The translations under genes were made by a program, and so were the position numbers. This document shows, in pieces, positions 35,352-44,455 of a DNA stretch of 64,000 nucleotides (position 1 is the stretch's first letter; every line of letters begins with the position of its first letter). The stretch is from Pseudoduganella rivuli (GTDB taxonomy: Bacteria > Pseudomonadota > Gammaproteobacteria > Burkholderiales > Burkholderiaceae_D). Below the pieces are notes generated by a model. That model did no database searches, was not told where the DNA came from, and worked only from the letters and a program-made list of their open reading frames with translations. The DNA is taken from NCBI RefSeq assembly GCF_009674485.1, contig NZ_WKJJ01000001.1, forward strand, positions 544,265 to 608,264. The letters are read 5' to 3'.

Positions 35352-37241
35352 ATGCTGGCACGCCGTTTTGAAGCCCCATGGCGGACAGCATATGAGTTCT
35401 ACGCCGGATGTGGATGGGCGCTGGTCGCCGTTTCATCGATGGCCCTAACCCCAGACCCAGTTCCAATACAACTTGGCGCAGCGATTGCAAGCACGAGCGC
35501 CAGCATGACCATCTTCCGATTCCGGCAAACCATTCACTTCGTGGACAGGCGCGTTGCCTTGTCGGGAAAAGCGATGGGGAGAATGACGACACGCCAGTTT
35601 GCAAAATTGATCAAAGACCCCGACTATGTCTTTCTCGGCTACGGTTTCGAATGGAAGCCGCAACATTCCCAACGGCTATATGAACTGGTCAAAGTCGATT
35701 ACCGGGAATACACCGTATCCCCGTGGCTGGCCCGGGCGCTGGGCTACGTAATCGACCCGCAGCCGGATGCTGAGATAGGCATGCCATTCATCCATGGCGT
35801 GGAGCCGGACGAAACGCCACTTTACCGGCCTCTCCAAAACTTTGAGGGGGGCACGCTCGTAGTCGGCAGCACTCAGACCGGCAAAGGGGTCGCCTTCGGG
35901 TCACTCATCACTCAGTCGATAAAGCGCGGTGACGTGGTCATCATCATCGATCCGAAGAACTCGAAACGGCTTAAGCTCATCGTCGAACAAGCTTGCCGCG
36001 ATTATCGGCGGCCCGGAACATTCCTATGGTTCCATCCTGCCTTCCCTGAGACCGGCGTGCGCCTCGATTTCACATTCAACTGGCAGAAGCCAACCGAAAT
36101 TGCGTCTCGAATCCAATCGATCATGCCACCCGATACCGCGGGCGCCTTCTCTGCTTTCGGCTGGGACGCGATCAACGTGGTCGTGCAAGGCTTAGTGACA
36201 CTGGAAGAACGGCCCAACCTGGTCAAGCTGACCCGATATATCGAAGGAGGAATTGAGCCAGTGCTTGAAGCAACGCTGCACCGCTACTACGCACGTACCT
36301 TCGGTGCGGCATGGCGGCAATCGCCGGAGATGCAACGCCTGCTTGACCGAGCAGCAAAGGGGCTAATCAAGTCGCCGACGCCCGCCGCTGGTGCGGAATT
36401 GCTAGCCATGGTCGAATTCTACGAAAAATACATACCGTCCATGCAAAGAGAAAAAGTCATTGATTCGCAGGTACGGACATTCAGGCACAACCGGGAGCAT
36501 TACCAGAAGATCACCGCCAACCTCCTTCCAATCCTGTCGATGCTGACTTCCGGCGACCTGGGAAAAACACTCTCGCCAGACCCGTTTGATCCCGATGATG
36601 ATCGTCCCATCATGAATTTTGAAAAGGTAGAACGCGCCGGACACGTTCTACTGATGTGCCTGGATTCCTTGCCGGATCCATCCGTCGCAACAGCCATCGG
36701 TGCGCTGGCGCTGGCCGACTATGCAGCACGCTCTGGCATGCGCTACAACCTGAACAGCCATCGCCGCATCGCATTGTATGTGGACGAAGTTTCCAATGTC
36801 ATAAACATTCCCCTCATCGAAATTCTTAACAAGGGCGCAGAGGGCGGCGTTTACACGACCGTGGCGATGCAGACACTGGCGGATTTGGCGCAGCGCCTGG
36901 GGAGCGAAAATGCAGCGCGCATGGCCCTGGGGAACCTCAACAACCTGATTGCCTTCCGTACCAAAGACAGGCCCACGCAAGACTTTATCGTAGAAACGTT
37001 TGGACGTACGGGTATCCACACAACGCGTGTCGGCCGAACCACCGCAACCGATGGCCACCTGGGCGACTTCACTTCTGCCGACTCGGCGCAAATCACCGAA
37101 ACGTTCGAAGAAACCGTACCTGCGGCCATGCTTGGGAAATTGCCCAACATCCAGTATTTCGCATCGATATCAGGCCGGTTGCTGAAAGGCCGCCTCACCT
37201 TGCTGGAGCCACCGGCCAACATCGCAAGGAAGGCAGCATAA
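35352..37241 (+). CDS. traD: TraD-type conjugative coupling ATPase
   Basis: The 629-residue T4CP has two N-terminal hydrophobic segments, a Walker A region GSTQTGKG near residue 172 (Gly where Ser/Thr is usual after the lysine), DVVIIIDPKN, and a second acidic motif RIALYVDEVSNV followed by the sensor region EGGVYTTVAMQTL. It joins relaxosome to channel. The stop overlaps the next start (TAATG). Bases 36671-36725 are the source-identical copy of the fdhD insertion. Confidence 0.9.
   Translation: MLARRFEAPWRTAYEFYAGCGWALVAVSSMALTPDPVPIQLGAAIASTSASMTIFRFRQTIHFVDRRVALSGKAMGRMTTRQFAKLIKDPDYVFLGYGFEWKPQHSQRLYELVKVDYREYTVSPWLARALGYVIDPQPDAEIGMPFIHGVEPDETPLYRPLQNFEGGTLVVGSTQTGKGVAFGSLITQSIKRGDVVIIIDPKNSKRLKLIVEQACRDYRRPGTFLWFHPAFPETGVRLDFTFNWQKPTEIASRIQSIMPPDTAGAFSAFGWDAINVVVQGLVTLEERPNLVKLTRYIEGGIEPVLEATLHRYYARTFGAAWRQSPEMQRLLDRAAKGLIKSPTPAAGAELLAMVEFYEKYIPSMQREKVIDSQVRTFRHNREHYQKITANLLPILSMLTSGDLGKTLSPDPFDPDDDRPIMNFEKVERAGHVLLMCLDSLPDPSVATAIGALALADYAARSGMRYNLNSHRRIALYVDEVSNVINIPLIEILNKGAEGGVYTTVAMQTLADLAQRLGSENAARMALGNLNNLIAFRTKDRPTQDFIVETFGRTGIHTTRVGRTTATDGHLGDFTSADSAQITETFEETVPAAMLGKLPNIQYFASISGRLLKGRLTLLEPPANIARKAA
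36671..36725 (+). repeat. traD segment duplicated in fdhD
   Basis: This is the in-frame copy (encoding PDPSVATAIGALALADYA) of the 55-bp sequence found as an insertion at 21314-21368. Here it is part of an unbroken coding sequence, so this is the likely donor. Confidence 0.95.
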
Positions 37242-37855
37242 TGCGAATTATTGCCGCCACTTCCCTGATTCTTCTGCTGGTGCTGGCCCTCTGGATTCCA
37301 GCTTACCGCCCAGCGGAAGCATTTCGCGAATTAGTCCGCGTTGAATACAAGAGCAACTCCACCTATTGGGGCAAGAAATATGCGGTGCATGCGTTGGAGC
37401 AGGCCCTGGCATTCCAGAACAGCACTTCACGTGCGGCATTGCCATCGCCACCATCGCATCTTCCGTCACCAATCGACACTGCCGTACAGTCCCATCTGGG
37501 ACAAGTGACTGATCGCTTTATGCACAATAGCTATTTTCGCTCGGTCGCTACAGCAACAACGCTCGCAGCATTTCGCCTTGCACTTCTCGCAAACCTCTTA
37601 CCGGCAATCGCCGCCTTCAACTGCGCCGCGTTTTTCGACGGAATTTGCCGGCGCGCCGTGAAATCCGTGGAGTTCAGAAAACACCATCCTGAGCTATTTA
37701 CATTGACCATTGGCGGCGTAATCGTCACGCTTTGCGTCATTACACTGGCGCTGATCGCACCATTTCCGCTTGCTCCGCCACTACTGCCAGGCCTGCTGAC
37801 TCTGGCAGGCTTGCTTGGTAATGTCGCCGCTGCAAACTATCATCGCGCCATTTGA
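37241..37855 (+). CDS. DUF4400-like integral membrane protein
   Basis: The 204-residue protein has an N-terminal helix (residues 3-20), a periplasmic-looking stretch of about 90 residues, and three further helices towards the C-terminus (LLANLLPAIAAFN, GGVIVTLCVITLALIAPF, GLLTLAGLLGNVAAA). This size and layout, and the position directly after traD, fit the DUF4400 conjugative membrane proteins. It is translationally coupled to traD. Confidence 0.75.
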   Translation: MRIIAATSLILLLVLALWIPAYRPAEAFRELVRVEYKSNSTYWGKKYAVHALEQALAFQNSTSRAALPSPPSHLPSPIDTAVQSHLGQVTDRFMHNSYFRSVATATTLAAFRLALLANLLPAIAAFNCAAFFDGICRRAVKSVEFRKHHPELFTLTIGGVIVTLCVITLALIAPFPLAPPLLPGLLTLAGLLGNVAAANYHRAI

Positions 37856-37891
37856 AGGGCTGGCATTGAAATCGTGCGCGAAGGCGCACTA

Positions 37892-38485
37892 ATGCGGGGT
37901 GCCTGGTGCAATGGCTCGCAATATGATGCCACCATAGCCATGCAACGGACACGCAAGCACATGGATACCTTACATCTTGAGCCGCGCGCAACTGCACCCG
38001 ACCGATCCCCAGCCGCCGAACACGCCGACGGCATGCAGCACACCACTGTCGACGCACGCATTTGGTTGACCGAGTTTGAACAACTGGCGCAGGTGTACGG
38101 CGATTCAAACAATTCGTCACCGCGGTTTCGCTTTCCAGACCTGATTAGCGCATGCATCTCCGTGACGCTTGCAAGCGCAAATGCGGAGCAGCGGATTTTC
38201 GAATTCCTGCACGCGCATCTTATCTTGCGTGCCCCCGGGAAGTCCCGGCGCCATGTGAGCTTCTGGCATGACCAGTATGAATTGCTGCAACGGCTTCAGC
38301 GGTCTGAACGAAACCGCCATCCGCATCCGAATTTTCAACTGGATCACTTTACGACCGCATGTATTCACCTTGCGATGCAGGAACAAGACGCGTCGCAAAA
38401 GATTTTTAGTCAAGCACGGAGCAATACGGCAACCCGAGCACTCACGATTAACTGCAACTCCGTCCAGCGCCATGACCTTCCATAA
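37892..38485 (+). CDS. Unknown ICE protein with an internal duplication
   Basis: Of several possible starts, I take the ATG at 37892, which has AAGG upstream; 37940 or 37961 are alternatives. Two related blocks occur: FRFPDLISACISVTLA ... AEQRIFEFLHA and FQLDHFTTACIHLAMQ ... ASQKIFSQAR, about 70 residues apart, suggesting a duplicated helical unit. Its 3' end overlaps the transglycosylase gene by 14 bp. No function is recognised. Confidence 0.6.
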   Translation: MRGAWCNGSQYDATIAMQRTRKHMDTLHLEPRATAPDRSPAAEHADGMQHTTVDARIWLTEFEQLAQVYGDSNNSSPRFRFPDLISACISVTLASANAEQRIFEFLHAHLILRAPGKSRRHVSFWHDQYELLQRLQRSERNRHPHPNFQLDHFTTACIHLAMQEQDASQKIFSQARSNTATRALTINCNSVQRHDLP

Positions 38486-39023
38486 AATAGCGCTTGCCAG
38501 CATGCTCGCATTCTTAACTCGACACGCTAGCGCGTGCTGGAGTGAGGCCGCGGCATCCTATGGCGGCAGCGCCGCATTGCTGCAAGCCATAGCCTGGACC
38601 GAGTCCTCAATGCGAAAGAGCGCTGTCAATGATTCCCACTTTCACATTACCGGCACGCGGGACATCGGCCTAATGGGCATCAATAGTGCAAAGTCCGTTC
38701 TTAAGCGCCTGGGCATCCATGAATCCGACCTTTTCGATTCATGCACCAACATTCGTATCGGTGCCCGCATCCTTGCTGAAAAATTTGCGCGCTATGGGCC
38801 TACGTGGGAAGCTGTGGGCGCTTACAACGCGTCCTGTACAAAGCTCGCACCCCGCGAATGCCAGGTGACACGGTCAGCATACGCATGGAAGGTCTATCGC
38901 AATATGCAGCGCGCCAAATTCGAAGGGGCCAGCGCAAATTCAATAGTGCATAAACACCGGAAGTTCGTCCTCAGGCACGGAGAGCCTCTTCCCCCACCGA
39001 CCGTCGTCACGCTGCAGCCATGA
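38472..39023 (+). CDS. Lytic transglycosylase, VirB1/LtgX-like
   Basis: The 183-residue protein has a signal peptide and then an SLT domain: catalytic Glu in AIAWTESSMRKS, DIGLMGIN, and VGAYNASC. It opens peptidoglycan locally for channel and pilus assembly. The place between traD and the pilin gene is that of ltgX in gonococcal-island-like systems. The start at 38472 lies within the preceding gene. Confidence 0.88.
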   Translation: MTFHKIALASMLAFLTRHASACWSEAAASYGGSAALLQAIAWTESSMRKSAVNDSHFHITGTRDIGLMGINSAKSVLKRLGIHESDLFDSCTNIRIGARILAEKFARYGPTWEAVGAYNASCTKLAPRECQVTRSAYAWKVYRNMQRAKFEGASANSIVHKHRKFVLRHGEPLPPPTVVTLQP

Positions 39024-39460
39024 GCAAACTGACATGTCAACTAGCACGGATTGCGACCGGGGTACTTGCTGCTTCTTTCGTCACCGCGTGCGTGACAAAC
39101 GCCGCCAACCAGCGCGTGACTACTGCGAGCAGTAGCAAGGACAGCGTGCGGATTAACAGCTTACACATCGTTCAACTCGGATTCGGCGGTTCGGCCTATT
39201 TCGCACTTTGTCCCCCGCCTGCCTGTCCCAAAATCACTGTAAAGTCGCTTGCTCCACAGAGCATGCCTGATAATTCCTCCACCACACCAGCGCCGCACTC
39301 GTCGACGGTTCCCAACCCGGAACTGGATGTCTCGATGTTTTCGCAGCCTAGCGACACCGTCCAGCGCGCTGCCTTCATCGCAAAAAAACACCGCAAGTCT
39401 CGGCATACAGTCCGCAGCGCGGGTACTAACTGCGGCCCATCCGACTTGGCGCCTAAATAG
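39020..39460 (+). CDS. Transfer-region lipoprotein
   Basis: This 146-residue lipoprotein has a lipobox VTAC at residue 24. The middle phrase FALCPPPACPKITVKS recalls the N-terminal part of OmpA-like ICE lipoproteins, but no peptidoglycan-binding OmpA domain follows; a proline/serine-rich basic tail does. The start overlaps the transglycosylase stop (ATGA). It probably helps the outer-membrane part of the channel, but could be a shortened form. Confidence 0.65.
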   Translation: MSKLTCQLARIATGVLAASFVTACVTNAANQRVTTASSSKDSVRINSLHIVQLGFGGSAYFALCPPPACPKITVKSLAPQSMPDNSSTTPAPHSSTVPNPELDVSMFSQPSDTVQRAAFIAKKHRKSRHTVRSAGTNCGPSDLAPK

Positions 39461-39654
39461 GCGCGATTAGCACACTCTTTCGGGTGTTTCAGCTGACGCG
39501 AGTGCGCGACCATTAATTGCGAAGTTCGAGCCGGAAAACCAGTGCTATCTAGCCATACGACATCAACGCATGGCGCCGCCGGAAATAGCCATCGGACTTC
39601 ACAGCGACATCAATCCAAGCACCAGCAATTCTTTCAATGGAGTGGAAATACATC

Positions 39655-40008
39655 ATGAACATTTCGTACATTGGCGCCATGCAGCGGCGTGCCAGCAGTA
39701 AAGCCGGCCGGATGGGGATCACAATCGCAGTGACAACAGTACTGCTCTTTGCTGCTGCATTTCCAAGCCGCGCAATTGACCTGGTGACCTTTGCAGGCAT
39801 TACCGGCCCGCTGGTGTCGGCACTGACACAACTCGCGGCAGTGACGCCCGGCGTTAAAGCCATCGTCGGCGTCGTGACATTTGTTGTCGCGATGATTGCA
39901 TTGACTGTCCTACGCAGCTTCAGCCCGGTCCTGATGTATATCGGCGTTATGATTTTCGGCGCTGTGGGGCTCGTCATCGGTGGCGCAATTATGGGCGCTG
40001 TCATCTGA
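39655..40008 (+). CDS. traA: TraA-type conjugative pilin precursor
   Basis: From the ATG at 39655 the product is 117 residues: a long basic leader, a hydrophobic signal (ITIAVTTVLLFAAAFPSRA) with likely cleavage after SRA, and a mature part of about 75 residues made of two hydrophobic helices with a short loop, as in F-type pilins. traL follows 33 bp later. An alternative start at 39637 would add six residues. Confidence 0.8.
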   Translation: MNISYIGAMQRRASSKAGRMGITIAVTTVLLFAAAFPSRAIDLVTFAGITGPLVSALTQLAAVTPGVKAIVGVVTFVVAMIALTVLRSFSPVLMYIGVMIFGAVGLVIGGAIMGAVI

Positions 40009-40041
40009 CCTCGACTCGGATGAAAATCAGGCGGAGCCGCA

Positions 40042-40347
40042 ATGAACATCGCAACGGACACCTACATTCCGCGACGGCTGGACGATCAATGGAAAATCGG
40101 TTTTTGGGACATGGATGTCGCCATGCCGGTGCTCTTCGCGATATTCGTCGGATGGCTGGCTGGGACCCGCACTGCGTTCTGCATCTGCGTCGCCATCGGC
40201 ATCACTATCAGTCGCAAGCTGAGTAAAGTTAAAGCCGACAAGCATGAAGCATATGTACTGCACTGGATGTACTGGTGGTTGCCATGCACACCACTCACCG
40301 CGCTGGCCTCGACCCCGCCATCGCACTGCAGACGCATGATTGGCTAG
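40042..40347 (+). CDS. traL: TraL, F-type T4SS inner-membrane protein
   Basis: The 101-residue protein opens with the TraL hallmark YIPRRLDDQWKIGFWDMD, followed by two helices. TraL is the VirB3 counterpart in F-type systems and is needed for pilus assembly. It has GGAG upstream and lies between the pilin and traE, the canonical order. Confidence 0.9.
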   Translation: MNIATDTYIPRRLDDQWKIGFWDMDVAMPVLFAIFVGWLAGTRTAFCICVAIGITISRKLSKVKADKHEAYVLHWMYWWLPCTPLTALASTPPSHCRRMIG

Positions 40348-40362
40348 TAAAGAGGCTGCATC

Positions 40363-40971
40363 GTGGACGAGGCGCGCTATAAGGCCGATCTGAAAGACCT
40401 CCGGTCACGCAACAGGCGGCAGGGATTTGCGATCGGCGGTCTGATCGCAACTTTGCTGCTAACCCTTTCCACACTCAATCAAACGATTGGGAGTGTCCGT
40501 ACCGTGGTTGTCCCTCCATCGATAACGAAGTCGTTTTGGGTTACCTCGGACAAGGCAAGCAACGAATACCTTGAACAGATGGGTGGATACATGGCGTGGC
40601 TCATACTCGATGTAACGCCATCGACCATCAAATGGAAAACAGACACGCTGCTGACCTACGTTGGTCCCGAAAATGCTGGCGCCATGAAGATCAAGCAGGA
40701 AGTGGAAGCGGAGCGCCTCAAACGGCTCAATGGCAGCACTTACTTCTTGCTGCAGCAATTAACCCCAGACGAAACCAAGCAATCTATCGTCATGGTTGGA
40801 CGTCTTCGCACCCAGATCAACGGGATGGATACATCGACTGAACAGAAGTCCTATCTGGCCGAGTTCCATGTGAAGGGCGGAAGGATGCACCTTAAGCAGT
40901 TCTTGGAGGTTCCAAATAATGGACATGCCTCTCTTGCCATTGCAGCTGGCGACGCTGCTGCTGTACGTTAG
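40363..40971 (+). CDS. traE: TraE, F-type T4SS core protein
   Basis: The 202-residue protein starts with GTG (AGAGG seven bases upstream). It has one N-terminal helix (GGLIATLLLTLSTL) then the periplasmic TraE/VirB5-8-like domain, including TKSFWVTSDKASNEYLEQMG, typical of TraE. It overlaps traK by 53 bp. Confidence 0.9.
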   Translation: MDEARYKADLKDLRSRNRRQGFAIGGLIATLLLTLSTLNQTIGSVRTVVVPPSITKSFWVTSDKASNEYLEQMGGYMAWLILDVTPSTIKWKTDTLLTYVGPENAGAMKIKQEVEAERLKRLNGSTYFLLQQLTPDETKQSIVMVGRLRTQINGMDTSTEQKSYLAEFHVKGGRMHLKQFLEVPNNGHASLAIAAGDAAAVR

Positions 40972-41710
40972 CCTGCCGGCGCCGGCCGCGCAACCGCAGC
41001 GAAAAGAGGTGCGCGACGGCCTCACGGTTGAAGCCATCATTGCGCAAAGAGAAACCACGCGCATACGCATTGAAGGCGCGAAAATTTTGAACGTGGTGGG
41101 TAACGTCTACTCCAGCGCCAATTGCGACAAGAAGGCGGCCGACGTTCCTGCGCCGGCATCTCCAGTCAATCCGGCCGGTGAATTTGTACTTTCATGCGAC
41201 ACCATTCGCGGCGATGTCTATATCAGGCCAGTGGGCACAGTAAAAAAGCCGCTCAACATATTTGTGTCTTCGGATGCAGGCACCTACACGCTCATTTTGC
41301 GCACTGCGGATATCCCTGCCGAGACGATCACATTGGTGGACCCGCAGGCCAGGCTTTCATCCAGCAGAACGTCCGGAAATAAGGGAACGTCTACAAGCCA
41401 CATCCGCGCACTGAAGAACATGCTGGCGGCTATGGCGACAGAACGGACGCCAGACGATATACGGGTCGAAGAGGTCTATATCCCATTACAACTCTGGCGC
41501 GAAGCCAGCCTGGTTCAAACACGCCGTTACGAACGTGATGGCCTGACCGGGGAACGGTACACGTTGACCAATACCAGCGACCAGGTCTTAACAGTGGCGG
41601 AACAGGAATTCGACCGTGCAAACGCAGAGGTATTAGCCGTTGCCATCGAAAACATGAACCTGCAGCCAGGTGCAACTACCCAAGTGTACGTCATTCGACG
41701 GGGAGAATAA
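40919..41710 (+). CDS. traK: TraK, secretin-like outer-membrane T4SS protein
   Basis: The 263-residue exported protein has a signal peptide ending PAPAAQP and beta-rich periplasmic domains with the TraK phrase DVYIRPVGTVKKPLNIFVSS. TraK (VirB9-like) forms the outer-membrane core with TraB and TraV. GGAGG lies upstream of the ATG within traE. Confidence 0.88.
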   Translation: MDMPLLPLQLATLLLYVSLPAPAAQPQRKEVRDGLTVEAIIAQRETTRIRIEGAKILNVVGNVYSSANCDKKAADVPAPASPVNPAGEFVLSCDTIRGDVYIRPVGTVKKPLNIFVSSDAGTYTLILRTADIPAETITLVDPQARLSSSRTSGNKGTSTSHIRALKNMLAAMATERTPDDIRVEEVYIPLQLWREASLVQTRRYERDGLTGERYTLTNTSDQVLTVAEQEFDRANAEVLAVAIENMNLQPGATTQVYVIRRGE

Positions 41711-41713
41711 GCC

Positions 41714-43075
41714 ATGGCCTTCGCCGATAAACTGAAGAGCAAGTTCTCAAAGCTGCCGCCCCGGCAGCAGCAGCTCGTTACTGCCGCCACGCTGCTGGGC
41801 GGCGGCGTGATCACATTGTGGCTGGTCCTATCAATGGGAAGTACGCCAACGGTCAGGCCCCACTCCGTAACGCAAGCCCAAGCTTCGCCCACCAATTTGG
41901 GAATACAAGCGCCCGGGCAAATAAATCCGCAGGACAGCTGGATTGGCAGTGCTGGCCGCGACTTGGCTGGACTCAAAGCCAATCAGGAGGCGCAGTCGCG
42001 CGATTCCACCGAACTGCGCGCCAGAGAAGACGCGATGATGAAACGGCTGGCCGAACTGGAGCAGCGCCAAGCGGCTCCCGAAAGCAGCATACCCACACAA
42101 GCCGCCTCTCCGGCACCGGCAACAAAAGCACCGCTGCAATATCCACCGGGTAGCCCATTGCCCACCCAGGCGGTCCCTTATGGAAATCCTGCGCAGCCCG
42201 CCGCCCCGGCAACGGACCCACCGCGTGTCGCACCGCAATTGGATTCTCCGCCCGTCATTATTCGCCTTGGCGACTCGCCTGCCACCGCTGCGCCCAGCGC
42301 GGGTCCGGCAATGTCGCAACCATCTGGCGCGGCCGACAAGAACGCGGAAGGTGGGGCACGGGATCTCGGTTCATACCTGCCTGTAGGCTTTATTCCCGGC
42401 ATTCTGCTAGGCGGCCTCGATGCACCGACAGGAGGTCAGGCACAAAGTAATCCGCAGCCGATCATGATCCGATTAACGGACAATGCAATCCTGCCCAACC
42501 AGTTCCGTTCAGAGGTAAAGGACTGCTTTGTAGTCGCATCCGGATATGGCGACGTGAGTTCGGAACGGGCCTATGCCAGGACCGATCGCCTTTCATGTGT
42601 ACGCATTGACGGTAATAACGGCTCAGCCATCGAAATCCCGATTCAAGGAAATATCTATGGCGAGGATGGCAAACTGGGGATACGGGGCAGACTGGTCACC
42701 AAGCAGGGACAAATCCTTGCCAACGCATTGAGGGCTGCGATAGTCGGCGGCATCGGTCAGGGATTTTCACAGGGCGGAACGACCTTCACCAGTTCTCCGT
42801 TTGGCACGCTGACCACCACCACAGGCAGCACTTCGGAACAAATGCGCCGCGGCGTCGCGGGAGGGTTTGGGCGTGCCCTCGACAATCTGGCCAATTACTA
42901 CATCAAGCTCGCAGAACAAACCTTCCCTGTGATAGAGGTTGACGCCGGCCGCAGGATCGAGGTCGCCCTGACAAAAGGTGTCGCTCTCCCGCCGATGGCA
43001 AGCGTTCCAAACCCGGATGGAAATGAGACTATCGGCGCAAAGAACTATCACGGGAACCCAAATGAAATCGATTAA
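41714..43075 (+). CDS. traB: TraB, VirB10-like T4SS core protein
   Basis: The 453-residue protein has one N-terminal helix (LVTAATLLGGGVITLWLVL), a short coiled coil (STELRAREDAMMKRLAELEQRQ region), a long proline-rich span, and a C-terminal VirB10-like domain from about residue 240 (GFIPGILLGGLDAPTGGQ, DCFVVASGYGDVSSERAY). It bridges inner and outer membranes. dsbC starts inside its last 14 bp. Confidence 0.92.
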   Translation: MAFADKLKSKFSKLPPRQQQLVTAATLLGGGVITLWLVLSMGSTPTVRPHSVTQAQASPTNLGIQAPGQINPQDSWIGSAGRDLAGLKANQEAQSRDSTELRAREDAMMKRLAELEQRQAAPESSIPTQAASPAPATKAPLQYPPGSPLPTQAVPYGNPAQPAAPATDPPRVAPQLDSPPVIIRLGDSPATAAPSAGPAMSQPSGAADKNAEGGARDLGSYLPVGFIPGILLGGLDAPTGGQAQSNPQPIMIRLTDNAILPNQFRSEVKDCFVVASGYGDVSSERAYARTDRLSCVRIDGNNGSAIEIPIQGNIYGEDGKLGIRGRLVTKQGQILANALRAAIVGGIGQGFSQGGTTFTSSPFGTLTTTTGSTSEQMRRGVAGGFGRALDNLANYYIKLAEQTFPVIEVDAGRRIEVALTKGVALPPMASVPNPDGNETIGAKNYHGNPNEID

Positions 43076-43826
43076 GCCCGCCCTGATGCTCACTAGCGTC
43101 CTGCTGGCATCGGCTGCATACTCGGCACCCGATGACGCCGCGCTGCGCCGGAAATTGAACAAGGCCTATCCTGGCACACAGTTCACAGAAATCCGGCGCT
43201 CTCCGATTCCTGGCCTCTACGAGGTATGGATGGGGCAGAATCTTGCCTTCGTATCTCCCGCCCAACCACGGTATCTGCTGTTCGGCCGAATTTTTGACAC
43301 GCAAAACCGGCGGGAACTGTCTCACCGCAGCATACCTGCGGCCTCCATTCCTCCGCAGGAAACCGGCAACGGGCCACTCGCAATCGATCCTGCCATGCTG
43401 CCCCTGGACGATGCGCTAGTGATTACCAATGGGACTGGACTGCGAAAGCTGTTCGTCTTCAGCGATCCACGCTGTCCATATTGCCGCCAACTGGACCAAG
43501 AGCTGGCTGAAGTGCCAGACGTCACCATTTACCACTTCATCGTGCCGTTCCAGGACCGTGAACTTGCGGCAGCAATCTGGTGTTCATCGGCGCCAGTGCA
43601 TGCCTGGCGCAACGCGCTGAAAGATCCGAGCTACGTGCCGGTGCGAACGCCGGCATGTCAAGACCCGCTAGAGCGCAACTTGGCGTTGGCGCGACGGTTC
43701 AAGATTTATGGAACGCCGACCTTGATTTTCCCCAATGGCAAGCGAGTCGACGGGCTGATTGAGGCGAAGGAAATATTGGTGCAGCTTGCTGCGTCCGCCC
43801 CCATCGCCTCGTCAAAGGAGCATTAG
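43062..43826 (+). CDS. dsbC: DsbC-like disulfide isomerase of the transfer region
   Basis: Translation from 43062 gives 254 residues with a signal peptide (ASAAYSAP), a DsbC-like dimerisation domain and a thioredoxin domain with the CPYC active site (FSDPRCPYCRQLD). It likely helps fold the cysteine-rich TraN, TraU and TraH proteins. DsbC-type genes lie at this position in gonococcal-island-like systems. Confidence 0.92.
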   Translation: MKSIKPALMLTSVLLASAAYSAPDDAALRRKLNKAYPGTQFTEIRRSPIPGLYEVWMGQNLAFVSPAQPRYLLFGRIFDTQNRRELSHRSIPAASIPPQETGNGPLAIDPAMLPLDDALVITNGTGLRKLFVFSDPRCPYCRQLDQELAEVPDVTIYHFIVPFQDRELAAAIWCSSAPVHAWRNALKDPSYVPVRTPACQDPLERNLALARRFKIYGTPTLIFPNGKRVDGLIEAKEILVQLAASAPIASSKEH

Positions 43827-43829
43827 GCC

Positions 43830-44438
43830 ATGAATAACAAGTCCACCAGGAGAATGTTCGCCTTAATGAGCGGGCCGGTATGGTTACTCAGCATCGTCGG
43901 CTGCAGCAACATCTCTGGTATTGGCGGCACGGCAGAATTCGCCTGCAAGGCGCCACCTGGCGTCCAGTGCGACTCATTGACCGGCACATATTACAACTCG
44001 CTACATCACAATCTTCCCTCCCAGCGCGGTGCTGACAAAGCCCCGAATGGGAAAACTGCATCCCCACCTGACCGGGCGGGGGCTATTACTACTCAACCGC
44101 GAATATCACCGCCCAACACTGGCTTTGAACCCGTGTCGATCCGGTCTCAGGGGCGCCTGCTTCGCATGTGGGTGAAGGCGTGGGAAGACAGCGACCACGA
44201 CCTGATAGATCAGTCGTTCGTTTATATCCAGGTCGACAAAGGTCGGTGGCTGGTGGAGCACGCCCAGCAAGCAACCCGCGCGGCCTACGCAAACATTAAG
44301 CCGCCAATTTCTGGTTCACAGTCCGGCAGCATTAGTTTACCGGCGCCGCAAGCTGCTTCCGAATTTTCAACACGTCCGTCTATCTTGCCGAAAGTAGTAC
44401 AGGAAGAGGACTTACAGCCGTCTCACGGCGATCGTTAG
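43830..44438 (+). CDS. traV: TraV, T4SS outer-membrane lipoprotein
   Basis: The 202-residue lipoprotein has a lipobox IVGC and the TraV cysteine motif FACKAPPGVQC. It pairs with TraK and TraB in the outer-membrane core. The C-terminal region with MWVKAWEDSDHDLIDQSFVY is also TraV-like. It follows dsbC by 3 bp. Confidence 0.9.
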   Translation: MNNKSTRRMFALMSGPVWLLSIVGCSNISGIGGTAEFACKAPPGVQCDSLTGTYYNSLHHNLPSQRGADKAPNGKTASPPDRAGAITTQPRISPPNTGFEPVSIRSQGRLLRMWVKAWEDSDHDLIDQSFVYIQVDKGRWLVEHAQQATRAAYANIKPPISGSQSGSISLPAPQAASEFSTRPSILPKVVQEEDLQPSHGDR

Positions 44439-44455
44439 CGGAATGTGGAGGCGAC

